This document shows, in pieces, positions 28,224 through 37,119 of a DNA stretch of 64,000 bases. Position numbers and translations under genes: made by a program. This stretch comes from Brucellaceae bacterium (GTDB lineage: Bacteria > Pseudomonadota > Alphaproteobacteria > Rhizobiales > Rhizobiaceae). The stretch spans positions 164,802 to 228,801 of the forward strand of contig JACKJV010000007.1 of the NCBI GenBank assembly GCA_020637775.1. The letters run 5' to 3'. Position 1 is the first letter of the stretch. Every line of letters begins with the position of its first letter. Below the pieces are notes generated by a model. The model saw only the letters and a list, made by a program, of their open reading frames with translations, searched no databases and had not been told where the DNA came from.

Positions 28224-29843
28224 TCAGCGCGTCACGATTTCCGGCCCCATCAGCGCATAGGGCAGCCAGGTCGAGATCACGGGCACATAGGTCACCAGGA
28301 TCAGGAAGGCGAACAGCACGGCCACGAAAGGCAGCGCCGCGCGCACGACCTGGATCAGGCTCATGCCCGTAATGCCGGACGTGACGAACAGGTTCAGGCC
28401 GATCGGCGGCGTGATCATGCCGATTTCCATGTTCACCACCATGATGATGCCCAGATGCACCGGATCGACCCCAAGTTCCATGGCGATGGGAAAGACCACC
28501 GGCGCCACGATCAGCAGCAGGCCCGACGGCTCCATGAACTGCCCGCCGAGCAGCAGCAGCAGATTCACCGCGATCAGGAAGGTGAACCAGTTGAAGCCAT
28601 ATCCCACCATCAGGTCGGTGATTGCGTCGGGAATGCGCTCCGATGTCAGCACATGGGCAAACAGCAGCGCATTGACGATGATGAACATCAGCATCAGCGT
28701 GGTCTTTGCCGCATCCACCATCACCTTGCGCGTGTCGTCATGCAGCATGCCGCCGAAGAACCGGCTGCCGATCTGCGCCAGGTTGCGCGCCCAGATGGAA
28801 AGGCCCGAGCCGAGCATGGCCAGGATCGCGGCCGGATTGGCCGTTCCGCCGCGCCACACCGCATAGGCCACCATGATGACCAGCGCGATGATCGAGCCCC
28901 ACAACAGGCGGTCGCCCGGCGTCACCGTCTCCGAATCAGCCGTGGCAAAGAAGGACAGGATCATCCAGACGAAGAGGAAGGACACGGCATAGACGGAGGA
29001 CTTGAAACCGGTGACGGCGCGCCGGCTGTCCGTTTCCCGGATCCAGGGCACGTCCTTCAGCGGCCCCATGTCGCGATAGACGAAAATGGCGATGAAGAAG
29101 GAGTAGACTGCCGCCACCGCGGCCGCTTCCGTCGGCGTGAACACGCCGCCATAGATGCCGCCGATGATGATGACGATCAGGAACAGGCCGAAACCGGCCT
29201 CCTTGCCGCCCTGAAGGATCTCGTCGATCCCCCGCCAGGGCTCCGCCGGCAGGCCCTTGCGGCGCGCCATGATGTAGATGGCGATCATCAGCATCAGCCC
29301 GGCGATCAGGCCCGGCACCACGCCGGCCAGGAACATGCGCCCGACCGAAACGTCGGTCGCGGCCGAATAAACCACCATGACGATGGAAGGCGGAATGAGA
29401 ATGCCCAGCGTTCCGGCATTGGCAATGATGCCGGCGGCGAATTCCTTCGTGTAGCCCACCTGCCTCATGCCGGCGATGGCGATGGTGCCGATGGCCACCA
29501 CCGTGGCCGGTGAAGACCCGGAAAGCGCGGCGAAAAGCATGCAGGCCAGGACCGAGGCCATGGCCAGGCCGCCGCGGAAATGCCCCACCGTGGCAATGGC
29601 GAAGCGGATGATCCGCTTGGCGACCCCGCCCGTCGACATGAAGGCCGAGGCAAGGATGAAGAAGGGAATGGCCAGCAGGGTATAGTTCTGCGACGCCGTG
29701 AAGAGTTGCAGCGCCACCGAGGACATCGAATCCTCTGAAAACAGCGCGATGATGAGGATGGACGACAGGCCGAGCGAAACGGCCACCGGCACGCCGAGAA
29801 ACAGGAGGCCCAGGACGAGCACGAAGAGAATGATGGTTTCCAT
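28224..29843 (-). CDS. dctM: TRAP transporter large permease DctM
   Basis: This is the 12-helix or larger subunit of a tripartite ATP-independent transporter, here probably for C4-dicarboxylates. It has 539 residues, about 110 longer than common DctM proteins. Family motifs include GTLGILIPPSIVMVVY, YGGVFTPTEAAAVAAVY, GQFMEPSGLLLIVAPVVFPIA and IGMITPPIGLNLFV. The extra length is a block at about 268-373 with two further membrane segments, inserted between the halves. It lies 6 bases after dctQ. Confidence 0.95.
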   Translation of the reverse strand: METIILFVLVLGLLFLGVPVAVSLGLSSILIIALFSEDSMSSVALQLFTASQNYTLLAIPFFILASAFMSTGGVAKRIIRFAIATVGHFRGGLAMASVLACMLFAALSGSSPATVVAIGTIAIAGMRQVGYTKEFAAGIIANAGTLGILIPPSIVMVVYSAATDVSVGRMFLAGVVPGLIAGLMLMIAIYIMARRKGLPAEPWRGIDEILQGGKEAGFGLFLIVIIIGGIYGGVFTPTEAAAVAAVYSFFIAIFVYRDMGPLKDVPWIRETDSRRAVTGFKSSVYAVSFLFVWMILSFFATADSETVTPGDRLLWGSIIALVIMVAYAVWRGGTANPAAILAMLGSGLSIWARNLAQIGSRFFGGMLHDDTRKVMVDAAKTTLMLMFIIVNALLFAHVLTSERIPDAITDLMVGYGFNWFTFLIAVNLLLLLGGQFMEPSGLLLIVAPVVFPIAMELGVDPVHLGIIMVVNMEIGMITPPIGLNLFVTSGITGMSLIQVVRAALPFVAVLFAFLILVTYVPVISTWLPYALMGPEIVTR

Positions 29844-29849
29844 GATGCG

Positions 29850-30545
29850 TCAGTCCTTCAGGATGCCCTTGTTTTCAGCCACCAGCTCTTCGGCCTCGTG
29901 CCCCGCAATCAGCAATTCGCGTTCGCCACGCCAGATCTGCACGAAGCCCTGGATCGAGCGGAAAGCCAAAAGCGACAGGCCGATGGGCAGCATCAGGTAG
30001 GCGATCCAGCGCTGCACGCGCTCCTGCGTCCCGAAGGCCGCCTGGATGAATTCCGGCCATCGCAGGTCGTCGAGCCCCGTTCCCCTGTCGAACATGAACT
30101 TCCAGTATCCGATCGCGCCCGTCTGCCGCCAGTTCGTGTTGACGTCCGCGCCCAGCCAGGACAGCCAGCCGTAATGCAGCAGGATCAGCGCATAGGCCGC
30201 GGTGCAAAGGGCGCCGAAGAGGGCCACGATCCGGAACGCGTTGCCAGGCAGCAGGCGGATGAACGCATCCACGCCAAGATGCATTCCCTGCTTCACGCCA
30301 TAGCTCATGCCGAACAGGATCAGCCAGGCAAACAGGATGCGCGTGAATTCCAGTGCGCCGCTCCAGCCCGTGTTGAAACCGTAACGCGCGATGACCTGAA
30401 CGAAGGACACCAGCGTGATGGTTGCCAGCAGGAGGGCGATGATGTTCTCCTCCATGCGGCTCACGCCGTCCGGCCACCGCCTTTCGGCGGCGAAAAGAAT
30501 GACGACCAGCGCCAGAAGCGCCAGGATGGGCCAGAGTAGTGCCAT
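29850..30545 (-). CDS. dctQ: TRAP transporter small permease DctQ
   Basis: This is the four-helix small subunit of the TRAP system, 231 residues from ATG 30545 behind GGGGAGA. It has helices at about 4-22, 38-58, 75-95 and 115-135, with the DctQ signature EFTRILFAWLILFGMSYGVKQGMHLGVDAF. A fifth hydrophobic segment near the C-terminus (IAYLMLPIGLSLLAFRSIQGF) is normal for the family. It is flanked by dctP and dctM. Confidence 0.94.
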   Translation of the reverse strand: MALLWPILALLALVVILFAAERRWPDGVSRMEENIIALLLATITLVSFVQVIARYGFNTGWSGALEFTRILFAWLILFGMSYGVKQGMHLGVDAFIRLLPGNAFRIVALFGALCTAAYALILLHYGWLSWLGADVNTNWRQTGAIGYWKFMFDRGTGLDDLRWPEFIQAAFGTQERVQRWIAYLMLPIGLSLLAFRSIQGFVQIWRGERELLIAGHEAEELVAENKGILKD

Positions 30546-30615
30546 TGCAGATCTCCCCGCATATCCCCCGCGATGAACCGGCCGCCGCATTGCCCTGGCG
30601 GCCGGCCATCACTGG

Positions 30616-30641
30616 CCGTTCCGGACTGTCGCCCGGAACGG
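30616..30641 (-). terminator. Intercistronic hairpin between dctP and dctQ
   Basis: A perfect 9-bp stem (CCGTTCCGG/CCGGAACGG, 30616-30624 and 30633-30641), with no T run, lies just past the dctP stop. Such hairpins often protect or raise expression of the binding-protein gene relative to the permeases. Confidence 0.5.
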
Positions 30642-30662
30642 CATCATGTCATGGCGTCGCGC

Positions 30663-31673
30663 TTACGAGCCCGAATGCGAGGCCGCGGCCTCGATCAGGT
30701 CCTTGCCGATATCGCCCTCGAACTTGTCCCAGACCGGTTTCATGGTCGAAACCCACTGGGTGCGCTGCTCCGGCGTCAGCTCGCGGATCGTGCCGCCCGC
30801 ATCCAGAATGTTCTGGCGGCAGGTGGCTTCCTTCTCGCCCACGGCCTTGTTGGCGGCATTCGTGACGTCGTCGACGATCGATACGAACTGCTCGCGCACA
30901 TCGTCATCCAGCCCGTTCAGCCATTCCGTGGACGTGACCAGCAGATAGGCCAGCGTCTGGTGGTTGGTCTCGGAAACGCCGTCCTGCACCTCGAAGAACT
31001 TCTGGGTGTAGATGTTGCACCAGGAGTTTTCCTGACCGTCCACGACACCGGTCTGCAAGGCGCCATAGACTTCCTTGAAGGCCAGCTTCTGTGCCGAGGC
31101 GCCCATGGCCTCGATCATCGCCACGGCGACGTCGGACGTCTGCACGCGGAACTTCAGGCCGTTCGCGTCCTCGGGCACCAGCAGCGGCTTCTTGGCCGAG
31201 AAATACTTCATGCCCGACAGCCAGTAGCCCAGACCGGTATAGCCCTGGCTTTCCTCCATGACCTTCAGCAGCCCCTTGCCTTCGGCCGAATTGGCGAAGG
31301 AGGACACGGCGTCCAGGTTGGCGAACATGAAAGGCAGGTCGAACAGGCGGTACTTCAGCGTATAGGCCTCGAACTTGGAGAGCGAGGGCGCGGCAAGCTG
31401 CACATCGCCCAGCAGCAGGGCTTCCATCACCTTGTCATCGTCGAACAGCGTGGAGTTGGCGAAGACCTCCATGCAGGCCTTGCCTTCCATGTCCTTGTTG
31501 ACGCGCTCGGCCAGCATCGTGGCGGCATCGCCCTTGGGGTGGCCGCTGGCAGCAACGACGTGAGAGAACTTGATGACCATTTCGCCGCTGTCGCAACCGG
31601 TCTCGTCGGCCATGGCCTGGCCGGCGGCAAAGGTAAGTGCGAGAGCCGAAACGGCGCCGAGAAGCTTCTTCAT
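30663..31673 (-). CDS. dctP: TRAP transporter substrate-binding protein DctP
   Basis: This periplasmic receptor captures the solute, predicted to be a C4-dicarboxylate because of the DctBD genes upstream. It has 336 residues with a Sec signal peptide (MKKLLGAVSALALTFAAGQAMA) and start ATG 31673 behind GAGGAGG. Family traits include KFSHVVAASGHPKGDAATMLAERV, the region RVQTSDVAVAMIEAMGASAQKLAFKEVYGALQTGVVDGQENSW with the carboxylate-binding Arg, and QTLAYLLVTSTEWLNGL. Transcription is expected from the sigma-54 promoter at 31820-31835. Confidence 0.95.
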   Translation of the reverse strand: MKKLLGAVSALALTFAAGQAMADETGCDSGEMVIKFSHVVAASGHPKGDAATMLAERVNKDMEGKACMEVFANSTLFDDDKVMEALLLGDVQLAAPSLSKFEAYTLKYRLFDLPFMFANLDAVSSFANSAEGKGLLKVMEESQGYTGLGYWLSGMKYFSAKKPLLVPEDANGLKFRVQTSDVAVAMIEAMGASAQKLAFKEVYGALQTGVVDGQENSWCNIYTQKFFEVQDGVSETNHQTLAYLLVTSTEWLNGLDDDVREQFVSIVDDVTNAANKAVGEKEATCRQNILDAGGTIRELTPEQRTQWVSTMKPVWDKFEGDIGKDLIEAAASHSGS

Positions 31674-31819
31674 GTCGGATATCCTCCTCATGGCGGACAG
31701 GCATGTCCGCGTTTGCAATCATGGTCCGGGAAGACGGCCGCAGCCATCCGTTGACGGCATGAATATCGGTGATGTCCTCCCGGCGGCGGGGTCACGCGAC
31801 CCGCATCCGCCAATGTGTC

Positions 31820-31835
31820 AGCAAGCGGTGTGCCA
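31820..31835 (-). promoter_or_regulatory. Sigma-54 promoter of dctPQM
   Basis: Leftward TGGCACACCGCTTGCT matches the sigma-54 pattern TGGCAC-N5-TTGC with exact spacing. It lies 147 bases before dctP, in the 304-bp gap 31674-31977. Upstream of it are an AT-rich stretch (31864-31892) that could bend or bind IHF, and a GGGTA/TACCC inverted repeat (31968-31983) as a possible DctD site. Confidence 0.8.
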
Positions 31836-31977
31836 ACCGGCACCCGCATGCACAGGAATACGGGATTTACCAAATATTAAAGGATGTTAATGCGCCCGGC
31901 CGGAGGCGAAACCGGATACCGGACCCTGCCGCATGTCACCGGAAATACCCGAAGCCTGGCGCCGGACGGGTATCTTC

Positions 31978-33327
31978 CTACCCATCGCCCCCGGTCTCGC
32001 CCGTCCCGATGCCATGGCGCCGGATCTTGTCGTAGAGCCCCTTGCGCGACAGGCCGAGCGTTTCGTAGGTCTCCTTCATCCGCCCGCCATTGCGGTTCAG
32101 CTCGGCTTCGATCACCGCCTTCTCGAAGGCGGCCACCCGGTCGGCCAGCGCGCCGCTTCCCGTATCCGCGCCATGCCCGGTCCCCTCGAAGCCGCGCCAC
32201 AGGCCGAGCACGAAACGGTCGGCCACGTTGCGCAGTTCACGCACGTTGCCGGGCCAGTCATGGCCGATCAGGTCGGCTTCCAGCGCCGGGGTGAAATCAG
32301 GCATGTCGCGCCGGTAGCGGGCCCGGGCCTCCCGCGCCAGGTGGACGAACAGCAGCGGGATGTCATCCTTGCGATCCTTGAGCGCGGGAATGCGCAAGGT
32401 GATGACGTTGAGACGGTAGTAGAGATCGGTGCGGAACCGCCCGGCCCGTCCCTCCGCTTCCAGATCGGCCTTCGAGGCCGCGACGAAGCGCACATCCAGC
32501 GGGATCGATGTGTTGGAACCCAGCCGTTCCACCGCACGCTGTTCGATGGCGCGCAGCAGTTTGACCTGAAGGTCGAGCGGCATGGACTCGATCTCGTCGA
32601 GAAAGACCGTGCCGCCATTGGCATGTTCGAGTTTGCCGATGCGCTGTTTCTGCGCCCCGGTGAAAGCGCCCGCCTCGTGGCCGAAAAGCTCGCTTTCGAT
32701 GATCTCGGCTGGCAGCGCGCCACAATTGATGGCCACGAAATTGCCCCGCGCGCGCGGGCTGAAGTCATGCAGGGCGCGCGCCACCACCTCCTTGCCCGAG
32801 CCCGTGTCGCCCAGCACCAGCACGTCCGCATCGGTGCCCGCGACGGCCATGATCTCCTCGCGCAGGCGGCGGATCGCGCCATTGCGCCCCACGAGCCGCG
32901 CTTCCAGATCCGTCGAGGAATCCAGTGTTTCGCGCAGGACGCGGTTTTCCAGCACCAGGCGCCGCTTTTCCACGCCGCGCTGCACCACCGAGGTCAGCCG
33001 CTGCACCGGAAACGGTTTCTCGATGAAGTCATAGGCGCCCTCCCGCATGGCCGCCACGGCCAGCGCCACGTCGCCATGTCCTGTGATCAGGATGACCGGA
33101 AGCGCCGGATCGATCTCCATCACGCGGCGCATCAGGCCCATGCCGTCCATGCCGGGCATGCGGATATCCGACACGATGACGCCGTGAAACGACCGCGTGA
33201 CGTGTTCCAGCGCCTTGTCTGCCCGCGCCAGCGGGCGCACCCGGAACCCGTCCAGTTCCAGCCCCTGCACCAGCGCCGGGCGCAGGTCGTCATCGTCATC
33301 CACAAGGAGGATTTCCGGTTCGTCCAT
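31978..33327 (-). CDS. dctD: C4-dicarboxylate response regulator DctD (sigma-54 activator)
   Basis: This NtrC-class activator has 449 residues from ATG 33327. The receiver domain (1-120) has phospho-acceptor Asp54 (VSDIRMPG). The AAA+ domain has LGDTGSGKEVVARALH and the sigma-54 contact loop GAFTGA. A C-terminal Fis-type HTH (AELNRNGGRMKETYETLGLSRKGLYDKIRRHGI) follows. It begins 4 bases after dctB, so the pair is co-expressed. The sigma-54 promoter 147 bases before dctP is its expected target. Confidence 0.95.
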   Translation of the reverse strand: MDEPEILLVDDDDDLRPALVQGLELDGFRVRPLARADKALEHVTRSFHGVIVSDIRMPGMDGMGLMRRVMEIDPALPVILITGHGDVALAVAAMREGAYDFIEKPFPVQRLTSVVQRGVEKRRLVLENRVLRETLDSSTDLEARLVGRNGAIRRLREEIMAVAGTDADVLVLGDTGSGKEVVARALHDFSPRARGNFVAINCGALPAEIIESELFGHEAGAFTGAQKQRIGKLEHANGGTVFLDEIESMPLDLQVKLLRAIEQRAVERLGSNTSIPLDVRFVAASKADLEAEGRAGRFRTDLYYRLNVITLRIPALKDRKDDIPLLFVHLAREARARYRRDMPDFTPALEADLIGHDWPGNVRELRNVADRFVLGLWRGFEGTGHGADTGSGALADRVAAFEKAVIEAELNRNGGRMKETYETLGLSRKGLYDKIRRHGIGTGETGGDG

Positions 33328-33331
33328 GCCT

Positions 33332-35173
33332 TCAGGCCCCTGCCTCTTCCCTTGGCTGCGCCATCGCCTCATCACCGCCCTGCGCGGCCTGAAGGACCAC
33401 GGTGAAACGGGCGCCGCCGCCCGCGCGCTCGCCGGTCTCGATGCGTCCGCCCAGATCCTTGACGATCGTGTAGACGATGGAAAGGCCGATGCCGATGCCC
33501 TCGCCAACCCCTTTCGTGGAATAGAACGGCTCGAACACCGCGTCATGCTCGGCCGGCGGCAGACCCGGTCCGTTGTCCTCGATGACGAGCCGCACCGCGC
33601 CACTCGCCTCGGCAGCCGAGATCGCGATCGCAGGGTCCGCGGTCGGCCCCTTGGCGCCAATGCCCGTCAGCGCATCGATCGCATTGTTGACGAGGTTGAC
33701 CACGACCTGCGTCAGGCGCACGCGCCCGCCACGCACCTTGAGGCCCGGATCGATTCCGCTGCGCCGGATGACGATGCCCGCCTTCTTGGCGCGCGGCCCG
33801 GCAAGCAGCAGGGCCTCATCCACCACCGCCGAAAGCCGCACATCGGTGATTTCTGTTCCGGGCTTGCGGGCAAAGCCCAGCAGCGTTCGGGACAGTTCCG
33901 ACATGCGCTCGGTCAGCCCGGCAATCCGCGAAATTGCCTCGCGCGCCGGCTCCTCGCGGCCGCGCTCCAGGAATTGCCGCGCATTGTCGGCATAGGTGCG
34001 GATGGCCGCCAGCGGCTGATTGTATTCGTGGCTAAGCGTCGCCGACATCTGTCCAAGCGCCGCCAGCTTGGCCGATTGCACGAGTTCCTTTTGCGTCTGG
34101 CGCAATTGCGCTTCCGCGCGCGCCCGCTCCTCCACCTCGCGTGCCAGCGAGGCGTTCGTCTGGGACAATGCCCGGGTGCGGTCGCGCACCAGCCGCTCCA
34201 GTCGCAGCGCGCTGGCCCGGTCGCGGCGCAGGCGCATGTGCATGGCCTCGGCGCGCTTCACCGTGAACCAGCCGGTAATGCCCAGAAGCGCCGCCAGAAG
34301 CAGGCCGATCACCCCTGCAAGCCAGCGCGCCTCGCGAACCGGCGCATGGTCTGCCAGCACGTTAAGCTGCCAGTCGAGCAAGGGCAGGTGGCGAACGGCC
34401 TGCACCACCAATGCGCCGTCGGGTGTGCGGAAAAGGTCTGCCGACGTGCCGCCGGCCGGTCGCAGCAACGCCCCCTCCCCCTCGTGCAAGGGCTGAAGCT
34501 GCCAGTCCGGCCGGTTGCCCAGGAAAATCCGCCCTTCCGAACCGGTAACCAGGATGGGCATGGCCGACAGCGACCATGTCGCCTCGATCTGATCGAAGCG
34601 CACATAGACCGCGATCACGCCGGCAACGGCATCGTCCCGCCGCACCGCCGAGGCGAAGACATAGGCGCGCTCGTCGGCATCCAGCGAGCGGGTCTCACGC
34701 CCCAGCCGGCCCTGTCCCGCCGCCTCGAACAGCGTCGTTTCCTGCACCGAACTGCGATCGTAAATGCCGCGCGCCGACGCGAAAATCCGTCCTTCCCGGT
34801 CGGCGAAAACCACGTCCTTGGCACCCGAGAATCCCGCGATCTCGATTGCCTTGCGCCCCGCCTCGTCCCGGTTGGCCGGCGCCCAGGGCCTGTCGAACAG
34901 GCCGGCAATGTCCTCCCGGCGCGACAGCAGCGGCGGCAGCAGCCGGTATTTCTCCAGGATGCCGGTCACCGTGGCCGCCTGCAATGCCAGCGCTTCGTCG
35001 GCCGAGGCACGCACCTCCGCCAGCGCGCTGCGCCCGGCCAGTTCCTGGAGGGCGAGGCCGAGCAAGACGGCCGCGAACACCGCGCCGGCCAGCACCATGC
35101 GCGCGCGCATGCGGTAGCGCCGCGCAAGCTGATATCCGCTCTCCGTTACTCCGTTGGGCGTTCTGGCCGTCAT
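33332..35173 (-). CDS. dctB: C4-dicarboxylate sensor histidine kinase DctB
   Basis: This inner-membrane kinase has 613 residues from ATG 35173 behind GGAGA; an in-frame ATG at 35191 is an alternative. Helices at about 25-45 and 290-310 flank a large periplasmic PAS-like sensor domain that in DctB binds C4-dicarboxylates. A coiled linker precedes the HisKA motif LSHEYNQPLAAIRTYADNA with phospho-His382. An HATPase domain follows with NLVNNAIDAL, VRLVIEDNGPGL and GIGIGLSIVYTIVKDLGG. It phosphorylates DctD. Confidence 0.95.
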   Translation of the reverse strand: MTARTPNGVTESGYQLARRYRMRARMVLAGAVFAAVLLGLALQELAGRSALAEVRASADEALALQAATVTGILEKYRLLPPLLSRREDIAGLFDRPWAPANRDEAGRKAIEIAGFSGAKDVVFADREGRIFASARGIYDRSSVQETTLFEAAGQGRLGRETRSLDADERAYVFASAVRRDDAVAGVIAVYVRFDQIEATWSLSAMPILVTGSEGRIFLGNRPDWQLQPLHEGEGALLRPAGGTSADLFRTPDGALVVQAVRHLPLLDWQLNVLADHAPVREARWLAGVIGLLLAALLGITGWFTVKRAEAMHMRLRRDRASALRLERLVRDRTRALSQTNASLAREVEERARAEAQLRQTQKELVQSAKLAALGQMSATLSHEYNQPLAAIRTYADNARQFLERGREEPAREAISRIAGLTERMSELSRTLLGFARKPGTEITDVRLSAVVDEALLLAGPRAKKAGIVIRRSGIDPGLKVRGGRVRLTQVVVNLVNNAIDALTGIGAKGPTADPAIAISAAEASGAVRLVIEDNGPGLPPAEHDAVFEPFYSTKGVGEGIGIGLSIVYTIVKDLGGRIETGERAGGGARFTVVLQAAQGGDEAMAQPREEAGA

Positions 35174-35217
35174 GTCTCCATGAACAGGCAAAGCGTGGTC
35201 CGGTCAAGCGGACATGG

Positions 35218-35249
35218 ACAAGGCGGCAGCCCGCCTGCTGCCGCCTTGT
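35218..35249 (-). terminator. Hairpin terminator after the DUF533 gene
   Basis: A perfect 12-bp stem (ACAAGGCGGCAG/CTGCCGCCTTGT) with an 8-base loop sits 20 bases past the DUF533 stop, upstream of dctB. T content is low, so termination strength is uncertain. Confidence 0.6.
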
Positions 35250-35269
35250 CGTGTTCCCGAACCCCGGGG

Positions 35270-35968
35270 TCAGGCCTGTGCGGCCACCGTGGCCTCCACA
35301 TGCTCGACCAGGGCATCCGGCAGGCCGAGGCGCCCGGCGAGCATGTCGAGATAGCCGCGTTCGGCGCGCGTCTTCGGCTCGATGGCCAGCCGCGAGGCAG
35401 TGTAGAGTTCCACCTTCTGCGCATCGGTCGTCGCCGCCTTCACGAGATTGTCGAGATCGACCGGCTGCGACAGTTCCGCCTCCATGAATTGGGCAACCTC
35501 GTCATCCATCCCGGCCATCTTCGCCCGCTCGAGGATGCGCTGGCGTTCGTTCTCGTCAATATGGCCGTCAGCGCGCGCCGCCGCGATCATGGCACGCACG
35601 AGCGCAAGCGCGAATTCGTCCTCGCCCTGCGGCGCATTGCCCGGATGAAAGCTGTTGTCGAGCGGCGGCGGCAGCACCGCCTGTTCCTGCGTCTGCGGTT
35701 CGGTGCCGGGCTTGTTGCCGTTCTGGTAGTTCTTGTAGGCGGTATAGGCGAGACCGGCCACGGCCGCCAGGCCGCCAAGCTTCAGCGCCGAGCCGGCAAC
35801 GGCCCGGCCAGGACCCGTGCCCAGAAGCACCGCGACCAGCGCTCCGGCGGCGAGCGGATTGTCCTTCGCCATCTGCTGCGCCTGCCCGGCCTTCTCGCCA
35901 ATCGTCGATTGCGTGCCGGGAATGTTGGTGCTGAGCAAATCGCCAAGCAGCTTCTTGGGGTCGAACAT
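35270..35968 (-). CDS. DUF533 (YebE/TerB-like) membrane-associated protein
   Basis: The product has 232 residues. It begins MFDPKKLLGDLL, has a hydrophobic glycine-rich segment at about 38-75 (LAAGALVAVLLGTGPGRAVAGSALKLGGLAAVAGLAYTAYKNYQ), a Pro/Gln linker, and a TerB-like helical domain at about 110-230 (DEFALALVRAMIAAARADGHIDENERQRILERA). DUF533 proteins are common in proteobacteria with no settled function. It is separated from dctB by a terminator and is probably monocistronic. Confidence 0.88.
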   Translation of the reverse strand: MFDPKKLLGDLLSTNIPGTQSTIGEKAGQAQQMAKDNPLAAGALVAVLLGTGPGRAVAGSALKLGGLAAVAGLAYTAYKNYQNGNKPGTEPQTQEQAVLPPPLDNSFHPGNAPQGEDEFALALVRAMIAAARADGHIDENERQRILERAKMAGMDDEVAQFMEAELSQPVDLDNLVKAATTDAQKVELYTASRLAIEPKTRAERGYLDMLAGRLGLPDALVEHVEATVAAQA

Positions 35969-36073
35969 GCGCGGTCTCCTCTGGACAGGGGCAGAAATTC
36001 TTGCCCAGAGGTAGGCAGCAACCGATGGCGTTACAATGACAGCGCGCTCATATTCTGCATGATTACTTGGCGG

Positions 36074-37000
36074 TCACGAGCCGATATGCCGCTTGCCTCG
36101 GCGTTCGGCCAGCTCCACCTGACGCTGCCGCTGGGCATAGCGCCGCCGGTCCTCGTCGCTGCGCGTGCCGATGCAATGCGGGCAGGACACGCCTTCCTCG
36201 AAACCGGGCGACGCGCGGTCCTCTGCCGTGAGGGGATGGCGGCAGGCCCGGCACAGCGTGGCATCGCCGATTTCCAGCCCGTGGCCGACAGAGACGCGCT
36301 CGTCGAAGACGAAACATTCGCCGTCCCACAGGCTCTGCTCTTCCGGCATGTCCTCCAGATATTGCAGGATGCCGCCCTTCAGGTGATAGACCTCGTCGAA
36401 GCCGAGCGAACGCACATAGGCCGTGGCCTTCTCGCAGCGGATGCCCCCGGTACAGAACATCGCCACCTTGCGGCCGGCTAGCAGGTTGTGATTCCGCGCC
36501 ACCCAGTCGGGAAATTCGCGAAACGTCTCCGTCTTCGGGTCGATGGCGCCCCGGAACGTGCCCAGCGCCACCTCATAGTCGTTGCGCGTGTCGATGATCA
36601 CCGTGTCCGGGTCGGAAATCAGCGCGTTCCAGCCGGCAGGATCGACATAGGCGCCCGTGCCGTTCAGCGGGTCGACATCGGCCACGCCCATGGTGACGAT
36701 CTCCTTTTTCAGCCGCACCTTCATGCGGTGGAAGGGCATCGTCTCCGCGCGGGAATATTTCAGTTCCATGCCTTGAAATTCCGGCCGCTCCATGAGCCAG
36801 CCGACAAGCCCGTCAATGGCCGCGTCGCTGCCGGCCACCGTGCCGTTGATGCCTTCATGCGCCAGCAGCAGCGTGCCCTTGATGCCATGGTTCCGGCAAA
36901 AATCCAGGATCGGCTGGCGCAGGTCGCGGAAATCCGGCAGGCGGCAGAAACGGTAAAGCGCGGCCACCTTGACCGGCATGGATTCATCGAGATCTGTCAT
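36074..37000 (-). CDS. trhO: tRNA uridine(34) hydroxylase TrhO (rhodanese family)
   Basis: The enzyme forms 5-hydroxyuridine at the tRNA wobble base. It has 308 residues. The N-terminal domain starts [47 protein letters not shown], the rhodanese domain contains [18 protein letters not shown], and the catalytic Cys is in [21 protein letters not shown]. The C-terminal part has a CRACRHPL...CPHC zinc-ribbon-like pair. This is the YceA/TrhO layout. It is divergent from the muramidase gene. Confidence 0.94.
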   Translation of the reverse strand: MTDLDESMPVKVAALYRFCRLPDFRDLRQPILDFCRNHGIKGTLLLAHEGINGTVAGSDAAIDGLVGWLMERPEFQGMELKYSRAETMPFHRMKVRLKKEIVTMGVADVDPLNGTGAYVDPAGWNALISDPDTVIIDTRNDYEVALGTFRGAIDPKTETFREFPDWVARNHNLLAGRKVAMFCTGGIRCEKATAYVRSLGFDEVYHLKGGILQYLEDMPEEQSLWDGECFVFDERVSVGHGLEIGDATLCRACRHPLTAEDRASPGFEEGVSCPHCIGTRSDEDRRRYAQRQRQVELAERRGKRHIGS

Positions 37001-37119
37001 GTCTGCCGATTAGCCCCGCAAGCCCGGCCTTGGCAAGCAGAACCCGGCGCCCCGGCGCTTTTGTCCACGCGCACGGGAGGTCAACCGATACTGGCGCAAC
37101 ACACAGATCGGAGAGCGCC

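Noticed and set aside
30616..30641. Full terminator splitting dctP from dctQM.
   Set aside because: The stem lacks a T run and the genes encode one transporter, so partial attenuation or mRNA stabilisation is more likely than separate transcription.
33197..36481. Plus-strand open frame of 1094 codons across dctD, dctB, DUF533 and trhO.
   Set aside because: It is the shadow of well-supported minus-strand genes with clear kinase and regulator motifs.
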